Below are positions 1-6,658 of a stretch of 7,201 bases of DNA, piece after piece. Source of the stretch: Casp-actino8 sp037147055 (GTDB taxonomy: Bacteria > Actinomycetota > Acidimicrobiia > Acidimicrobiales > Ilumatobacteraceae). A program made the translations under genes and the position numbers. The stretch spans positions 1 through 7,201 of the forward strand of contig JBAWVW010000084.1 of the NCBI GenBank assembly GCA_037147055.1, read 5' to 3'. Each line of letters opens with the position of its first letter. The stretch's first letter is position 1. The notes beneath the pieces were generated by a model that saw nothing but the letters and a program-made list of their open reading frames with translations, ran no database searches and had not been told where the DNA came from.

Positions 1-489
1 GCCGAGTTTCCTGAAGAGACCACACTTGCTCACAGCGCAAACAATGATCGACTTGACGTGGACCTTGATCTTGCTGCAACTCGAGGTCCGGTCGCGCCGG
101 TGTTGAATAAGAATGCAGAGTATGTGTTGCTGACGATTGACTCAATAGGGGATGCAGACCCAGCGATGGTTGCTCATCCAGAACTCCCCGTTGTATTTGT
201 CTTTAATGAGCCAGCGTTACGAAAACTTCAACTGAGTTCACATCGCATTGCGTTCTATCTTCAGACACTTCAAGATCTGTCTGCACGGAGAGACCTCCGT
301 GTATATCTTGGAGATCCATATCAATTTGCAGCAGACCACGCAGTGGCTGTGACGTTCGCGCCAGTTCCTTCATTTAAGAAATTTAAAGACCTAGCAGAGG
401 TTTATCCGTTCCCATGGTTAAGAATGCCCCATGCAGGATCGGTGAAGAGTTTCTCTTCGTGGCGAAAAAATCTTGCTATAGATCAGTAG
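1..489 (+). CDS. Photolyase/cryptochrome alpha/beta-domain-like protein, C-terminal part (5' end outside window)
   Basis: The frame is open from base 1 to the TAG at 487-489, so the start lies to the left. A GTG at 58 is possible but has no Shine-Dalgarno sequence in front of it, and the frame continues upstream without a stop. The last ~115 residues match the photolyase N-terminal alpha/beta domain by eye. A strand segment (PVVFVFNEPAL) is followed by a helix of the type SSHRIAFYLQTLQDL, then RVYLGDP, which corresponds to the usual 'LxVxxGDP'. The canonical RRDLRLxDNPAL stretch is reduced to something like TIDSIGDADPAM, so antenna binding or repair should not be assumed. The protein ends directly after this domain, with no helical FAD-binding domain behind it. 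The FAD domain may precede it (permuted order), be a separate gene, or be absent. Coding status is fairly sure; the family call is moderate; repair activity is unsupported. Confidence 0.68.
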   Translation, partial: AEFPEETTLAHSANNDRLDVDLDLAATRGPVAPVLNKNAEYVLLTIDSIGDADPAMVAHPELPVVFVFNEPALRKLQLSSHRIAFYLQTLQDLSARRDLRVYLGDPYQFAADHAVAVTFAPVPSFKKFKDLAEVYPFPWLRMPHAGSVKSFSSWRKNLAIDQ

Positions 490-654
490 ATCCGGGAAAA
501 TACTCGAGTTTGGTGCAGTCTTTCTACTCTGAGCACTCCCTAGTAGCCCTCTATGTAGATGACGTGAAGGCTGACAGGGGATTTCGCACTGGCTCCGCCT
601 CCAGGTGAACCGGCAAACGGGGTCCATGACACTGTCGGTCAACTTCTAGTTGGT
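490..654. other. Convergent intergenic gap
   Basis: This is the 165-bp space between the stop of the photolyase-like frame and the stop of the importer ATPase, which converge here. I see no convincing gene. A small inverted repeat (CTACT at 524-528, AGTAG at 542-546) has a 13-nt loop and no T-run. A better hairpin lies against the ATPase stop codon and is listed separately. Confidence 0.6.
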
Positions 655-660
655 TTATTT
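637..660 (+). terminator. Weak hairpin with T-rich tail, possible terminator
   Basis: CAACT (640-644) and AGTTG (648-652) form a 5-bp stem with a 3-nt loop. Three G-U or U-G pairs could lengthen it (637-639 with 653-655). On the plus strand the T-rich segment TTTATTT follows. It overlaps the ATPase stop codon on the other strand. The stem is AU-rich and lies ~150 bp beyond the plus-strand stop, so this is a low-confidence call. Confidence 0.25.
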
Positions 661-2196
661 GTGAATTGTGGTCGCCGCTAATTTCACTAAGTGCTGCGTA
701 TATGGGTCTAACGGAGAATTGATAACAGCATCGACTGAACCTTGTTCGACAACTTTTCCGTTTCTTAAGACAATGAGTGTGTCGGCCAATGATGCAATCA
801 GTGCAATGTCGTGAGACACCATAACCATTGACATTCCGCTGGCTGCCTGGACACTCGCAAGCATCTTGACCACGGAAGCTTGCACGGTGACGTCTAGTGC
901 CGATGTGACTTCGTCAAGTAACAACAGTTGCGGATGCATGAGCAGAGCTCTTGCGACGGCGACGCGTTGCTTTTCTCCACCCGACATTTCGGCTGGACGC
1001 CGGGTCAAGAACTGTGCAGATAGCTCCACTGCATCGAGCGCTGCAAGTACTTCGTCACGATTGGCATGGGTGTAGCGACACATTGACTGTTCAACAGTTC
1101 GTGTGGGATTAAGCGAGTCATCTGGATTTTGAAACACCATTTGAATTTCAGAAAGAATTGCATGCGGTCGACTGCGCAAGGGAGTGGAGAGATCAAACCC
1201 GTCGCCGTTGTGAATTGAACCTGAGGAGGATGAGATCAGTCCACAGATCACTGATAAGAGTGTCGACTTGCCACTCCCTGATTCGCCGATGACTCCAAGA
1301 ACTTCACCTTTTCCGATCTCCAAGCTGACTGAGTCAAGTGCGCGCCTAGATCCATTTCTGATAACGGTGAGATCGTGCACAATAACGACTGGTTGATGCA
1401 CGCTCGGTTGTGGTTCGCGTATTCGTACATGCAGTCGGGGTATAGATGCGAGCAGGGACTGTGTGTACGGATCAGATGGAGTCGCAAGAACACGTTCAGT
1501 CAAACCATGTTCCACGATTTGCCCATGATTCATCACCACCACTCGATCAGAGACTCGCCCAACGACCCCAAGGTCATGGCTCACACAGACCAGCGCAAAT
1601 CCTCTCAACTCTTGCAACTTGATAATTGTTGCCAATACATCTGCTGCAGTCCCTACGTCTAGGGCCGAGGTCGGCTCATCAAGCAACAACAAGGAAGGTG
1701 ACCGAACGAGAGCAAGAGCAAGCAAAATGCGCTGTCGCTCACCCCCAGAAATCTGGTGCGGGAAACGTTGTAGATATTGAACGCCGTCCAAACCAGCATC
1801 ACTGAGTGATGACAAAATTGTTTCGTCGTTGACGTCATGACCGAGCGTGTCACGGAAATGTGCTCGAATGGTCAGGTGAGATGTGAGAGCCTCGCCCAGT
1901 GATTGCGCAACGAGCGCGACTGTACTGCCGTACATTTGCTGACGAACTTTAGGGTCGACAGCCAGCATGTCTACCCCTGCCGTTGAGACATTGCCCGACG
2001 TGTGGTGTAATCCTGGCGACAACACCCCAGCCGCTATGCGTAACAGAGTCGATTTTCCACTTCCAGATCCGCCGACGATGCCGAGCTTCTCACCCATTTC
2101 GACTCTCAGATCTACGGATTGAAGAATTGGCGTCATAACTTGATGGCGATCTCGAGCCTCGACACACACCTGATCAAACTGCAAGATGGTGTTCAT
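655..2196 (-). CDS. ABC importer ATPase with two fused nucleotide-binding domains (dipeptide/oligopeptide/nickel class)
   Basis: This 513-residue protein powers the importer encoded upstream in the same operon; it is cytoplasmic and docks on the two permeases. Domain 1 has Walker A GGSGSGKST (42-50), Q-loop Gln98, signature ISGGERQ (149-155), Walker B LLLLDEP (169-175) and switch His207. Domain 2 has Walker A GESGSGKST (304-312), Q-loop Gln356 in VFQNPDDSLNP, signature MSGGEKQ (404-410), Walker B LLLLDEV (424-430) and His462. Each half ends with a short oligopeptide-transporter-type tail (SDPYTQSLLASIPRL; SPLDPYTQHL). The length fits two-domain ATPases such as GsiA or a DppD-DppF fusion. Both catalytic glutamates are present, so both halves look active. 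Domain 1 is the more divergent, lacking the usual residues after its Q-loop glutamine. The ATG overlaps the preceding permease stop as ATGA and has no clear ribosome-binding site, which suggests coupled translation. Confidence 0.95.
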   Translation of the reverse strand: MNTILQFDQVCVEARDRHQVMTPILQSVDLRVEMGEKLGIVGGSGSGKSTLLRIAAGVLSPGLHHTSGNVSTAGVDMLAVDPKVRQQMYGSTVALVAQSLGEALTSHLTIRAHFRDTLGHDVNDETILSSLSDAGLDGVQYLQRFPHQISGGERQRILLALALVRSPSLLLLDEPTSALDVGTAADVLATIIKLQELRGFALVCVSHDLGVVGRVSDRVVVMNHGQIVEHGLTERVLATPSDPYTQSLLASIPRLHVRIREPQPSVHQPVVIVHDLTVIRNGSRRALDSVSLEIGKGEVLGVIGESGSGKSTLLSVICGLISSSSGSIHNGDGFDLSTPLRSRPHAILSEIQMVFQNPDDSLNPTRTVEQSMCRYTHANRDEVLAALDAVELSAQFLTRRPAEMSGGEKQRVAVARALLMHPQLLLLDEVTSALDVTVQASVVKMLASVQAASGMSMVMVSHDIALIASLADTLIVLRNGKVVEQGSVDAVINSPLDPYTQHLVKLAATTIHK

Positions 2197-2990
2197 TCGC
2201 GATCTACCAGTGCCTGAACAGCTAAGACAAGTGAACCAAGCATCACAATTGGGGCGATGACTGAGAGCGGATTAATTGTCATATACGAGCGCGCTTCGGC
2301 AATCATCAATCCCCATTCGGGTGTAGGAGGGCTTGCGCCGAGTCCAAGAAATGAAAGTGAGCTGAAGGCCAGAATAATCCAAGTGAACTGCATGGCTATC
2401 TCAGTCAAAACTACGCGCCACACGTTGGGCAACACCTCAGCAAACAACAGATTGATGCCTCGCCCGCCTTGCAATCTTGCAACTCGCACGAAGTCACGCG
2501 CTAGCAATACTTGGGTGCTTCCGCGGGCGACTCGCGCAATGGGAGCGGCATACATCAAACCAAGAGTGACAGTCAAGATAAATGGATCGTGTCCGAAAAA
2601 GCTTGCGATTAACAAAAGCAAAATCAATGTTGGTACCGCCAACAAAAAGTCGATCAGTCTTGCTAATGCTTCATCAACCCAACCGCCGGCCAATGCAGCA
2701 AGTGAGCCAAGTGCAACGCCAATGATCGCAGAGAGGAGTGTCGCCAACACTGCAATAACGAGCGATGGTCGGCCGCCGTGGAGTACGCGACTTAAGATAT
2801 CTCGACCTAAAGCATCCGTGCCCAGCCAGTGAGTCCCTGAAAATCCTTGCAGCATCGCTCCGGAATCTTGCTCGTCTGTAGGGGCGAGCGGCAATAGTGG
2901 TGCGATGAGGGCAACGATTGCGTGGAACCCAAGTACGCAATACACAATTATTCGGATCGGAATCAACCGGCGCTGTGACGAACTATTCAT
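2193..2990 (-). CDS. ABC importer permease, DppC/OppC type
   Basis: This 265-residue inner-membrane subunit pairs with the permease encoded just upstream. The family landmarks are visible in order: an N-terminal membrane helix (~11-35); the HWLGTDALGRDILSR block (54-68) typical of the OppC/DppC class; several hydrophobic segments (~76-102, 111-131, 137-155, 196-217, 241-260); a coupling (EAA-like) loop at ~167-188 (DFVRVARLQGG, then LLFAEVLPN); and LSFLGLGASPPTPEWG (212-227). The C-terminus is short: it stops at about the point where relatives continue with an NLLGDxLRD-like tail, here ending AVQALVDRE. Both ends overlap neighbours by four bases (ATGA), placing it firmly inside the operon. 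The N-terminal start is set by the 2987-2990 overlap and no better start is seen. Confidence 0.93.
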   Translation of the reverse strand: MNSSSQRRLIPIRIIVYCVLGFHAIVALIAPLLPLAPTDEQDSGAMLQGFSGTHWLGTDALGRDILSRVLHGGRPSLVIAVLATLLSAIIGVALGSLAALAGGWVDEALARLIDFLLAVPTLILLLLIASFFGHDPFILTVTLGLMYAAPIARVARGSTQVLLARDFVRVARLQGGRGINLLFAEVLPNVWRVVLTEIAMQFTWIILAFSSLSFLGLGASPPTPEWGLMIAEARSYMTINPLSVIAPIVMLGSLVLAVQALVDRE

Positions 2991-3931
2991 GAGTGCTGTC
3001 TCAGCCGGGGGTCAAGAAGTCGTACCACCATGTCTGCGATAAGTGACATAGTGAGGTACACGCCAAGTCCAAACAACACAATCGGCAAGATGACTGCCGT
3101 GTCACGATCTGAAATCGCATCAATTGCCAATCTGCCCAATCCGCGATAGTTAAATACTGCCTCTGTCACAAAGGTTCCGGTAAGAAGCCATGCTGTATCT
3201 ACAGCAATCGTGTTGACTACAGGGGGCAAAGCTGCTGGCAAAATATGGCGTAGTAACGTGACCCGTTCTCCTGTTCCTCGAAGTCGGGCACTTTCTACAA
3301 AAGGCATCAACTTAACCGTTGTCACTCCGGCTTTCATTGTGCGCATTGAGTGTGCAAACACCACTGCCGCAAGCGTTAGAGCGGGCATCCAAATATGCGG
3401 CAAGAGCTCCAAGATGGTTGCATTGCTCGGCACCACCGTCACACCGGGAAATATTGGAATCCAAATAGAGAAGAGCAGCCACAAAATGGTGGCGATAACA
3501 AACTCTGGAAGTGTCATCGCAACTAGCCCCAGAGTATTGATTATTTTTCCGATACGACTTTGCGGATAACGACCAATCAGTAAGCCCGCGATAATCGCGC
3601 TGGGAAAAGCCATGAGCGCAGCGACTACAGCCAACATGGCGGTGTTTCGTATTCGTGGTAGAACGATCTGTGCAACCTGATCGTCACGCTTGATTGAATA
3701 GCCAAGATCTCCGTGCACTGCGTCGTTGGCCCAGTTGCCGAGTCGAACAACTACTGAGTCATTGAGCCTATGCTCCTCGCGACATTCGGCAATCTTGGCT
3801 GGTGTGGCAAATCGGCCATGCAACGCAGTGCAGCCATCTCCCGGTAATGCATCAATTCCGAGAAACGATAAGACAGCAAGCAACGCAAATGCGCCAAAGG
3901 TGAACAGGACTCGACGTACCAAATTTTTCAT
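2987..3931 (-). CDS. ABC importer permease, DppB/OppB type
   Basis: This is the first of the two membrane subunits of the importer, 314 residues from the ATG at 3931. It begins MKNLVRRVLFTF, the usual 'M-x-RR' opening of this family, followed by a first membrane helix (~6-25) and a long extracytoplasmic segment containing GDLGYSI (74-80). Further helices lie near 97-120, 132-158, 178-196, 235-256 and 279-303. The coupling loop is around 211-232 (FVESARLRGT, then LLRHILP), and NYRGLGRL (261-268) is a characteristic family block. An upstream TTG at 3976 would add 15 residues (MTQFDGRRLAFRDIC) overlapping the binding-protein gene. I prefer the ATG because it gives the standard N-terminus and lies only 7 nt after the preceding stop. 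A GGGAGAAG stretch at 3953-3960 is rather far upstream to be its ribosome-binding site. Confidence 0.93.
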   Translation of the reverse strand: MKNLVRRVLFTFGAFALLAVLSFLGIDALPGDGCTALHGRFATPAKIAECREEHRLNDSVVVRLGNWANDAVHGDLGYSIKRDDQVAQIVLPRIRNTAMLAVVAALMAFPSAIIAGLLIGRYPQSRIGKIINTLGLVAMTLPEFVIATILWLLFSIWIPIFPGVTVVPSNATILELLPHIWMPALTLAAVVFAHSMRTMKAGVTTVKLMPFVESARLRGTGERVTLLRHILPAALPPVVNTIAVDTAWLLTGTFVTEAVFNYRGLGRLAIDAISDRDTAVILPIVLFGLGVYLTMSLIADMVVRLLDPRLRQHS

Positions 3932-3938
3932 GCAGATA

Positions 3939-5444
3939 TCACGAAACGCTAATCTTCTCCCATCGAACTGCGTCAATCACGATGGAGTCGATTCCCTGAA
4001 CTTTACTGCTCATCACTCGCGTCAGAGTCTTGTGATACGGCAGAAAGATTCCAGAATTTTCGAATAGATGCTCTTGGATTGCAGCGTACTTTTGCTTACG
4101 TTGTGCCAAATCCAGAGTTGATCTGGCGTCATCGAGCATTGTGTCAAGTACTTTGTCAACTTGGCCAGTCGGATTCCACGCAGCAGTGCTGCGGTATACC
4201 TCATTGAGTACTTGGGCGGCGGGACGCTGACCCCAGCTGTCAACAAACGCAGACTCTTTCATCCACACGTCATCCCAAAAGCCGCTCGCGTCAGCCATCT
4301 TGATCGTGACGCGGATACCAGCATCCTTGACTTGTTGCTGATATGCCTCAACAAGTTCAACCATGTGTACTTCTACATCGCTGGTGTAGATATCAATATC
4401 AATTCCGTCTGGGTATCCGGCCTCGGCTAGCAATGCCTTTGCTCCCTCGGTGTCCTTCTCGCATGGCCCGTCCCACCGATATGGGTCTGCAGTCCAAACA
4501 GGAGTATCGCACGCAACAACTCCGCCACCAATCCCTAACACGGTGTCGGTGATTATTTGACGATCTGCAGCAATACGCAATGCTTTTCGCACCCGCACAT
4601 CGTCAAACGGTTTTCTGTCGACTCGAAAATCTATGGCGTTCCAGTCGCCAGACGGAATTGTTTGTAGCGTAAATTTGTCAGTGTCTCCAAAGATTGACGA
4701 CGACTTACCATCAATAGACAACAACAGATCCACTTGGTCGCCGGAGAGTGCTTGCGCAGCCGATTGTGAGTCTGCAAACGTGATGATTTCTATTTTGCTC
4801 AACTGAGGCTTGCCAAGGAAATAGTTCTCGTTCGCAACAAGAACGGTTGTCCCTTCGGGATCAAATGTCTCCATCTTGAACGGACCCGTGCCGATTGGGG
4901 TCTTGCCAATTGTTGCCTGTGAGTCGACTGGCGTCATCAGCGCGCGATAGTCGGCAAGTAACGAAGGAAGGTCGGCTTCCCCTGTCGTCAAGGAAAGCTT
5001 GACTGTGTAATCATCGATCGCCTTGACAGCCTTGATCACTCCAAGCACCGCACGCACAGGAGAGTCAAACTCTGGATCAATCATGCGGTTAATTGAATAC
5101 ACGACATCGTCGGCATTGAAATCGCTACCGTCGTGAAACTTCACGCCCTCGCGAAGCGCAAGAGTCCATTCTGACAAATCATCGTTGGAAGACCATGTGA
5201 GAGCAAGTTCTGGAATCGGTGAGAAATCTTTGTCAACTCCAATGAGGCGGTCGAACACCATGTTGATGGTTGGCCATGTTCTGTTTCCATCGTATGGATC
5301 CATTGTCTCAGCGCCACCAAACCCAGCATCGTTTGCAACCCGCAGTACACCTGAGACGGTTGTGGCCCTGCCGCATGAAGCCAGCACTGCTGACCCGCAA
5401 AACAATACCATCATGGATACCCGAAGAATTGTTTTCTTGTTCAT
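3939..5444 (-). CDS. Substrate-binding lipoprotein of an ABC importer (family 5, peptide/nickel type)
   Basis: This 501-residue extracytoplasmic receptor delivers the ligand to the two permeases encoded downstream. The N-terminus is a lipoprotein signal: charged MNKK, a hydrophobic core, then lipobox LASC with the lipidated cysteine at residue 24. The mature part has family-5 hallmarks: an early MDPYDGNRTW region (49-57), the ALTWSSNDDLSEWTLALREGV run ending in KFHDGSDFNADDVVYSINR (~102-120), IGTGPFK (184-190), DFRVDRKPFDDVRVRKALR (272-290) and LLAEAGYPDG (338-347). The length is normal for the family. The ligand cannot be assigned: this family binds di- and oligopeptides, nickel complexes, glutathione, sugars and other compounds. 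It is the first gene of the operon. No Shine-Dalgarno sequence precedes the ATG; a TANNNT hexamer 7 nt upstream suggests a leaderless message. Confidence 0.95.
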   Translation of the reverse strand: MNKKTILRVSMMVLFCGSAVLASCGRATTVSGVLRVANDAGFGGAETMDPYDGNRTWPTINMVFDRLIGVDKDFSPIPELALTWSSNDDLSEWTLALREGVKFHDGSDFNADDVVYSINRMIDPEFDSPVRAVLGVIKAVKAIDDYTVKLSLTTGEADLPSLLADYRALMTPVDSQATIGKTPIGTGPFKMETFDPEGTTVLVANENYFLGKPQLSKIEIITFADSQSAAQALSGDQVDLLLSIDGKSSSIFGDTDKFTLQTIPSGDWNAIDFRVDRKPFDDVRVRKALRIAADRQIITDTVLGIGGGVVACDTPVWTADPYRWDGPCEKDTEGAKALLAEAGYPDGIDIDIYTSDVEVHMVELVEAYQQQVKDAGIRVTIKMADASGFWDDVWMKESAFVDSWGQRPAAQVLNEVYRSTAAWNPTGQVDKVLDTMLDDARSTLDLAQRKQKYAAIQEHLFENSGIFLPYHKTLTRVMSSKVQGIDSIVIDAVRWEKISVS

Positions 5445-5457
5445 TAACCCAATGCTA
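5445..5457 (-). promoter_or_regulatory. Putative leaderless -10 element for the importer operon
   Basis: On the minus strand TAGCAT occupies 5457-5452 and is followed by exactly 7 nt before the ATG of the binding-protein gene. This fits the TANNNT-N6-9-start layout seen for leaderless transcripts in actinobacteria. A TGGACA hexamer at 5477-5472 could be a -35, but its 14-nt spacer is short. TANNNT is a loose motif, so this is suggestive only. Confidence 0.35.
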
Positions 5458-5466
5458 TGTGCTTAT

Positions 5467-5479
5467 TATGCTGTCCATT
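5467..5479 (+). promoter_or_regulatory. Putative leaderless -10 element for the EEP gene
   Basis: TATGCT (5467-5472) is followed by 7 nt and then the ATG at 5480, mirroring the arrangement on the opposite strand. No Shine-Dalgarno sequence is seen before either candidate ATG (5468 or 5480). If this is correct, the message starts at or next to the ATG at 5480, and the two divergent -10 elements lie only 9 bp apart (5458-5466). Confidence 0.33.
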
Positions 5480-6340
5480 ATGAGTTTGCTTTCTGTTGTC
5501 TCTTATAACATCCAGTATTCATTAGGGGTCGACGGCCATTACAACCTCGGTCGCTCAATAGAGCCAATTCGCGATGCCGACATCATCTGCCTTCAAGAGA
5601 TTGATCGCAATTGGAGGCGCACACTTATGGCCGACCAGTTTGACGACATCCAGCGACTGCTCCCAGATAGGTATTGTGTCTTCGGGCCCTCTATCGATGT
5701 TGATGCGAGTGTTGTTCAATCAGACGGTTCGATTAAGAACCTCCGCCGCCAAGGCGGACAAATGATCGCAAGCCGATTCCCGATCACGTCATCGCGCGTT
5801 ATACATTTGCCGAAAGATGACACTGGAATCAATATGAATATGTGGAGCGTTGCTCTTGAGGCCGTCATCGCTACCCCCGATAAACAGATTCGTGTTATCA
5901 ACCTCCATCTCACCGATGTGACCGAGACAAACCGTATTACACAGATCCAGTCGATTCTCAAACAGTGTGCTGCCGCAACAGTTGAGGGTGGTGCATGGAA
6001 CGGTGATGAGGGCGCTGATGAGTATCGTGAACACTGGCAGATGAACGACGTTGTTCCTCACATGCCCGAAGAAATCATTCTGACCGGAGACTTTAATGAC
6101 GAGCCAGAATCACACGTGATCAAGCTCGTCACTGACGCTGGATTTATTGACACGTGGTCGCTCTCTGCAGCGACTGCAGAATCCACCTCGACCTTTAAGA
6201 AAAACCCTGAACAAGGCACCAACCGGGATTTGCGTATCGACTTTATTTTTGTCTCTCCACACTTTGAAACAGTCAGCGCCTCCATCGATGGAATCACAGA
6301 TGCATCAGATCATCAGCCAGTGTGGGCAACACTTCAATAA
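5480..6340 (+). CDS. Endonuclease/exonuclease/phosphatase (EEP) family metal-dependent phosphoesterase
   Basis: From the ATG at 5480 this is a complete 286-residue EEP-fold enzyme, the fold of DNase I, ExoIII, sphingomyelinases and inositol-phosphate phosphatases. The family motifs appear in order: VSYNIQ (Asn10), ADIICLQEID with the metal-binding Glu40, QGGQMIASRFPI (91-102), NLHL (His143), LTGDFND (Asp204, Asn206), RIDFIF (Asp254) and ASDHQP (Asp277, His278). All expected catalytic and metal-binding residues are present, so it should be active on a phosphodiester or phosphomonoester. The substrate cannot be told from the sequence. There is no obvious signal peptide, so it is probably cytoplasmic. 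An ATG at 5468 would add four residues (MLSI) and is an alternative start; longer extensions run into the binding-protein gene and are unlikely. An insert at ~165-196, rich in acidic residues, separates the His143 and Asp204 motifs. It is divergent from the importer operon and may share its promoter region. Confidence 0.92.
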   Translation: MSLLSVVSYNIQYSLGVDGHYNLGRSIEPIRDADIICLQEIDRNWRRTLMADQFDDIQRLLPDRYCVFGPSIDVDASVVQSDGSIKNLRRQGGQMIASRFPITSSRVIHLPKDDTGINMNMWSVALEAVIATPDKQIRVINLHLTDVTETNRITQIQSILKQCAAATVEGGAWNGDEGADEYREHWQMNDVVPHMPEEIILTGDFNDEPESHVIKLVTDAGFIDTWSLSAATAESTSTFKKNPEQGTNRDLRIDFIFVSPHFETVSASIDGITDASDHQPVWATLQ

Positions 6341-6357
6341 TTCTTGCCAACATCGGT

Positions 6358-6396
6358 CTGAGTGTTGCTGACCACAATAATTTCAGCTCAGGTTTT
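6358..6396 (+). terminator. Possible terminator of the EEP gene
   Basis: GCTGA (6367-6371) pairs with TCAGC (6383-6387) around an 11-nt loop. Beyond a one-sided bulge, TGA (6359-6361) pairs with TCA (6388-6390). GGTTTTC follows. It starts 18 nt after the stop codon. The stem is modest and the T-run is only four. Confidence 0.35.
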
Positions 6397-6403
6397 CAAT
6401 ATA

Positions 6404-6424
6404 AATGCGTCCTGCATTCGTTTT
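6404..6424 (+). terminator. Second small hairpin followed by CGTTTT
   Basis: AATGC (6404-6408) and GCATT (6414-6418) form a 5-bp stem with a 5-nt loop, followed by CGTTTT. An alternative pairing, CCTGC (6411-6415) with GCAGG (6426-6430), would compete. It may back up the preceding hairpin in ending the EEP transcript. Confidence 0.28.
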
Positions 6425-6514
6425 CGCAGGTAAATCACAGGCCGCAAATACGGTTGACAAATTCTGTGGGCATTATGTGGTTACCCCCCCACTAGCCCTA
6501 CCGATGATGACGCA

Positions 6515-6544
6515 AAGTGTGGTGGCGAATTTCGCACCACATTT
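6515..6544. repeat. Near-perfect palindrome / strong hairpin
   Basis: The left arm AAGTGTGGTG, bulged G6525, then CG (6526-6527) pairs with CG (6533-6534) then CACCACATTT-type sequence (6535-6544) around a 5-nt AATTT loop. That is about 12 pairs including one G-U, with a single bulge. It lies between two converging genes, with A residues before and T residues after, so a terminator working in both directions is a natural reading. An operator or structured RNA is also possible. The T-tract is only three long. Confidence 0.55.
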
Positions 6545-6552
6545 CGCACCAT
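6529..6552. repeat. 12-bp tandem direct repeat
   Basis: ATTTCGCACCAC (6529-6540) is followed immediately by ATTTCGCACCAT (6541-6552), 11 of 12 identical. The two copies form the right arm of the first hairpin and the left arm of the second, suggesting a local duplication created part of this structure. Confidence 0.75.
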
Positions 6553-6576
6553 CCCCGCCTTCGTGAGGCTGGTGCG
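6545..6576. repeat. Second hairpin adjoining the first
   Basis: CGCACCA (6545-6551) pairs with TGGTGCG (6570-6576). Inside it, after a 5-nt bulge, GCCT (6557-6560) pairs with AGGC (6566-6569) around a TCGTG loop. The 7-mer CGCACCA thus occurs directly at 6533-6539 and 6545-6551 and inverted at 6570-6576, so the two hairpins could exchange strands. Confidence 0.5.
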
Positions 6577-6577
6577 T

Positions 6578-6658
6578 CATTCCAAAACCCAATGTTGATG
6601 GGGTAGTGGTTGGACTTTCAGTTCACGTTTGGAACGCGAAACGCCGAATCTTGGAATG
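6578..6658. repeat. Second 8-bp inverted repeat pair next to the nucleotidyltransferase stop
   Basis: CATTCCAA (6578-6585) and TTGGAATG (6651-6658) are perfect reverse complements. Between them lies a small hairpin, CGTT (6626-6629) with AACG (6633-6636). The right arm is 11 bp beyond the stop codon of the minus-strand nucleotidyltransferase gene, so in that transcript it would fold into a 3'-end stem-loop. Confidence 0.45.

Larger units (their letters stand above)
6507..6580. repeat. Outer 8-bp inverted repeat enclosing both hairpins
   Basis: ATGACGCA (6507-6514) and TGCGTCAT (6573-6580) are perfect reverse complements 58 bp apart and frame the two inner hairpins. The right arm overlaps the second hairpin's stem, so the two foldings compete. 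Confidence 0.5.

Noticed and set aside
2257..2832. 191-codon plus-strand frame opposite the second permease
   Set aside because: It lies wholly antisense to a well-supported permease gene, and its translation has no recognisable domain or plausible start signal.
3932..3976. TTG start at 3976 for the first permease
   Set aside because: It would add 15 residues not typical of the family N-terminus and overlap the binding-protein gene; the ATG at 3931 gives the standard 'M-x-RR' opening.
5270..5467. Upstream extension of the EEP frame to an ATG at 5270
   Set aside because: The extra residues lie antisense to the binding protein's signal peptide and N-terminus, show no family similarity, and would place the VSYNIQ motif ~75 residues in instead of near the N-terminus.
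6454..6482. Perfect TTGACA (6454-6459) as a promoter -35
   Set aside because: No acceptable -10 lies 16-18 nt downstream and no plus-strand gene follows, although a short RNA covering the palindromes cannot be excluded.
6484..6490. Seven-C homopolymer as a phase-variation tract
   Set aside because: It is intergenic, between convergent genes, with no promoter or reading frame whose expression a length change would switch.
6489..6615. Integron attC-like site, because of nested inverted repeats and GTTGGAC at 6609-6615
   Set aside because: No matching RYYYAAC partner is present, the repeats do not have R/L box spacing, and no integrase or cassette array is visible.
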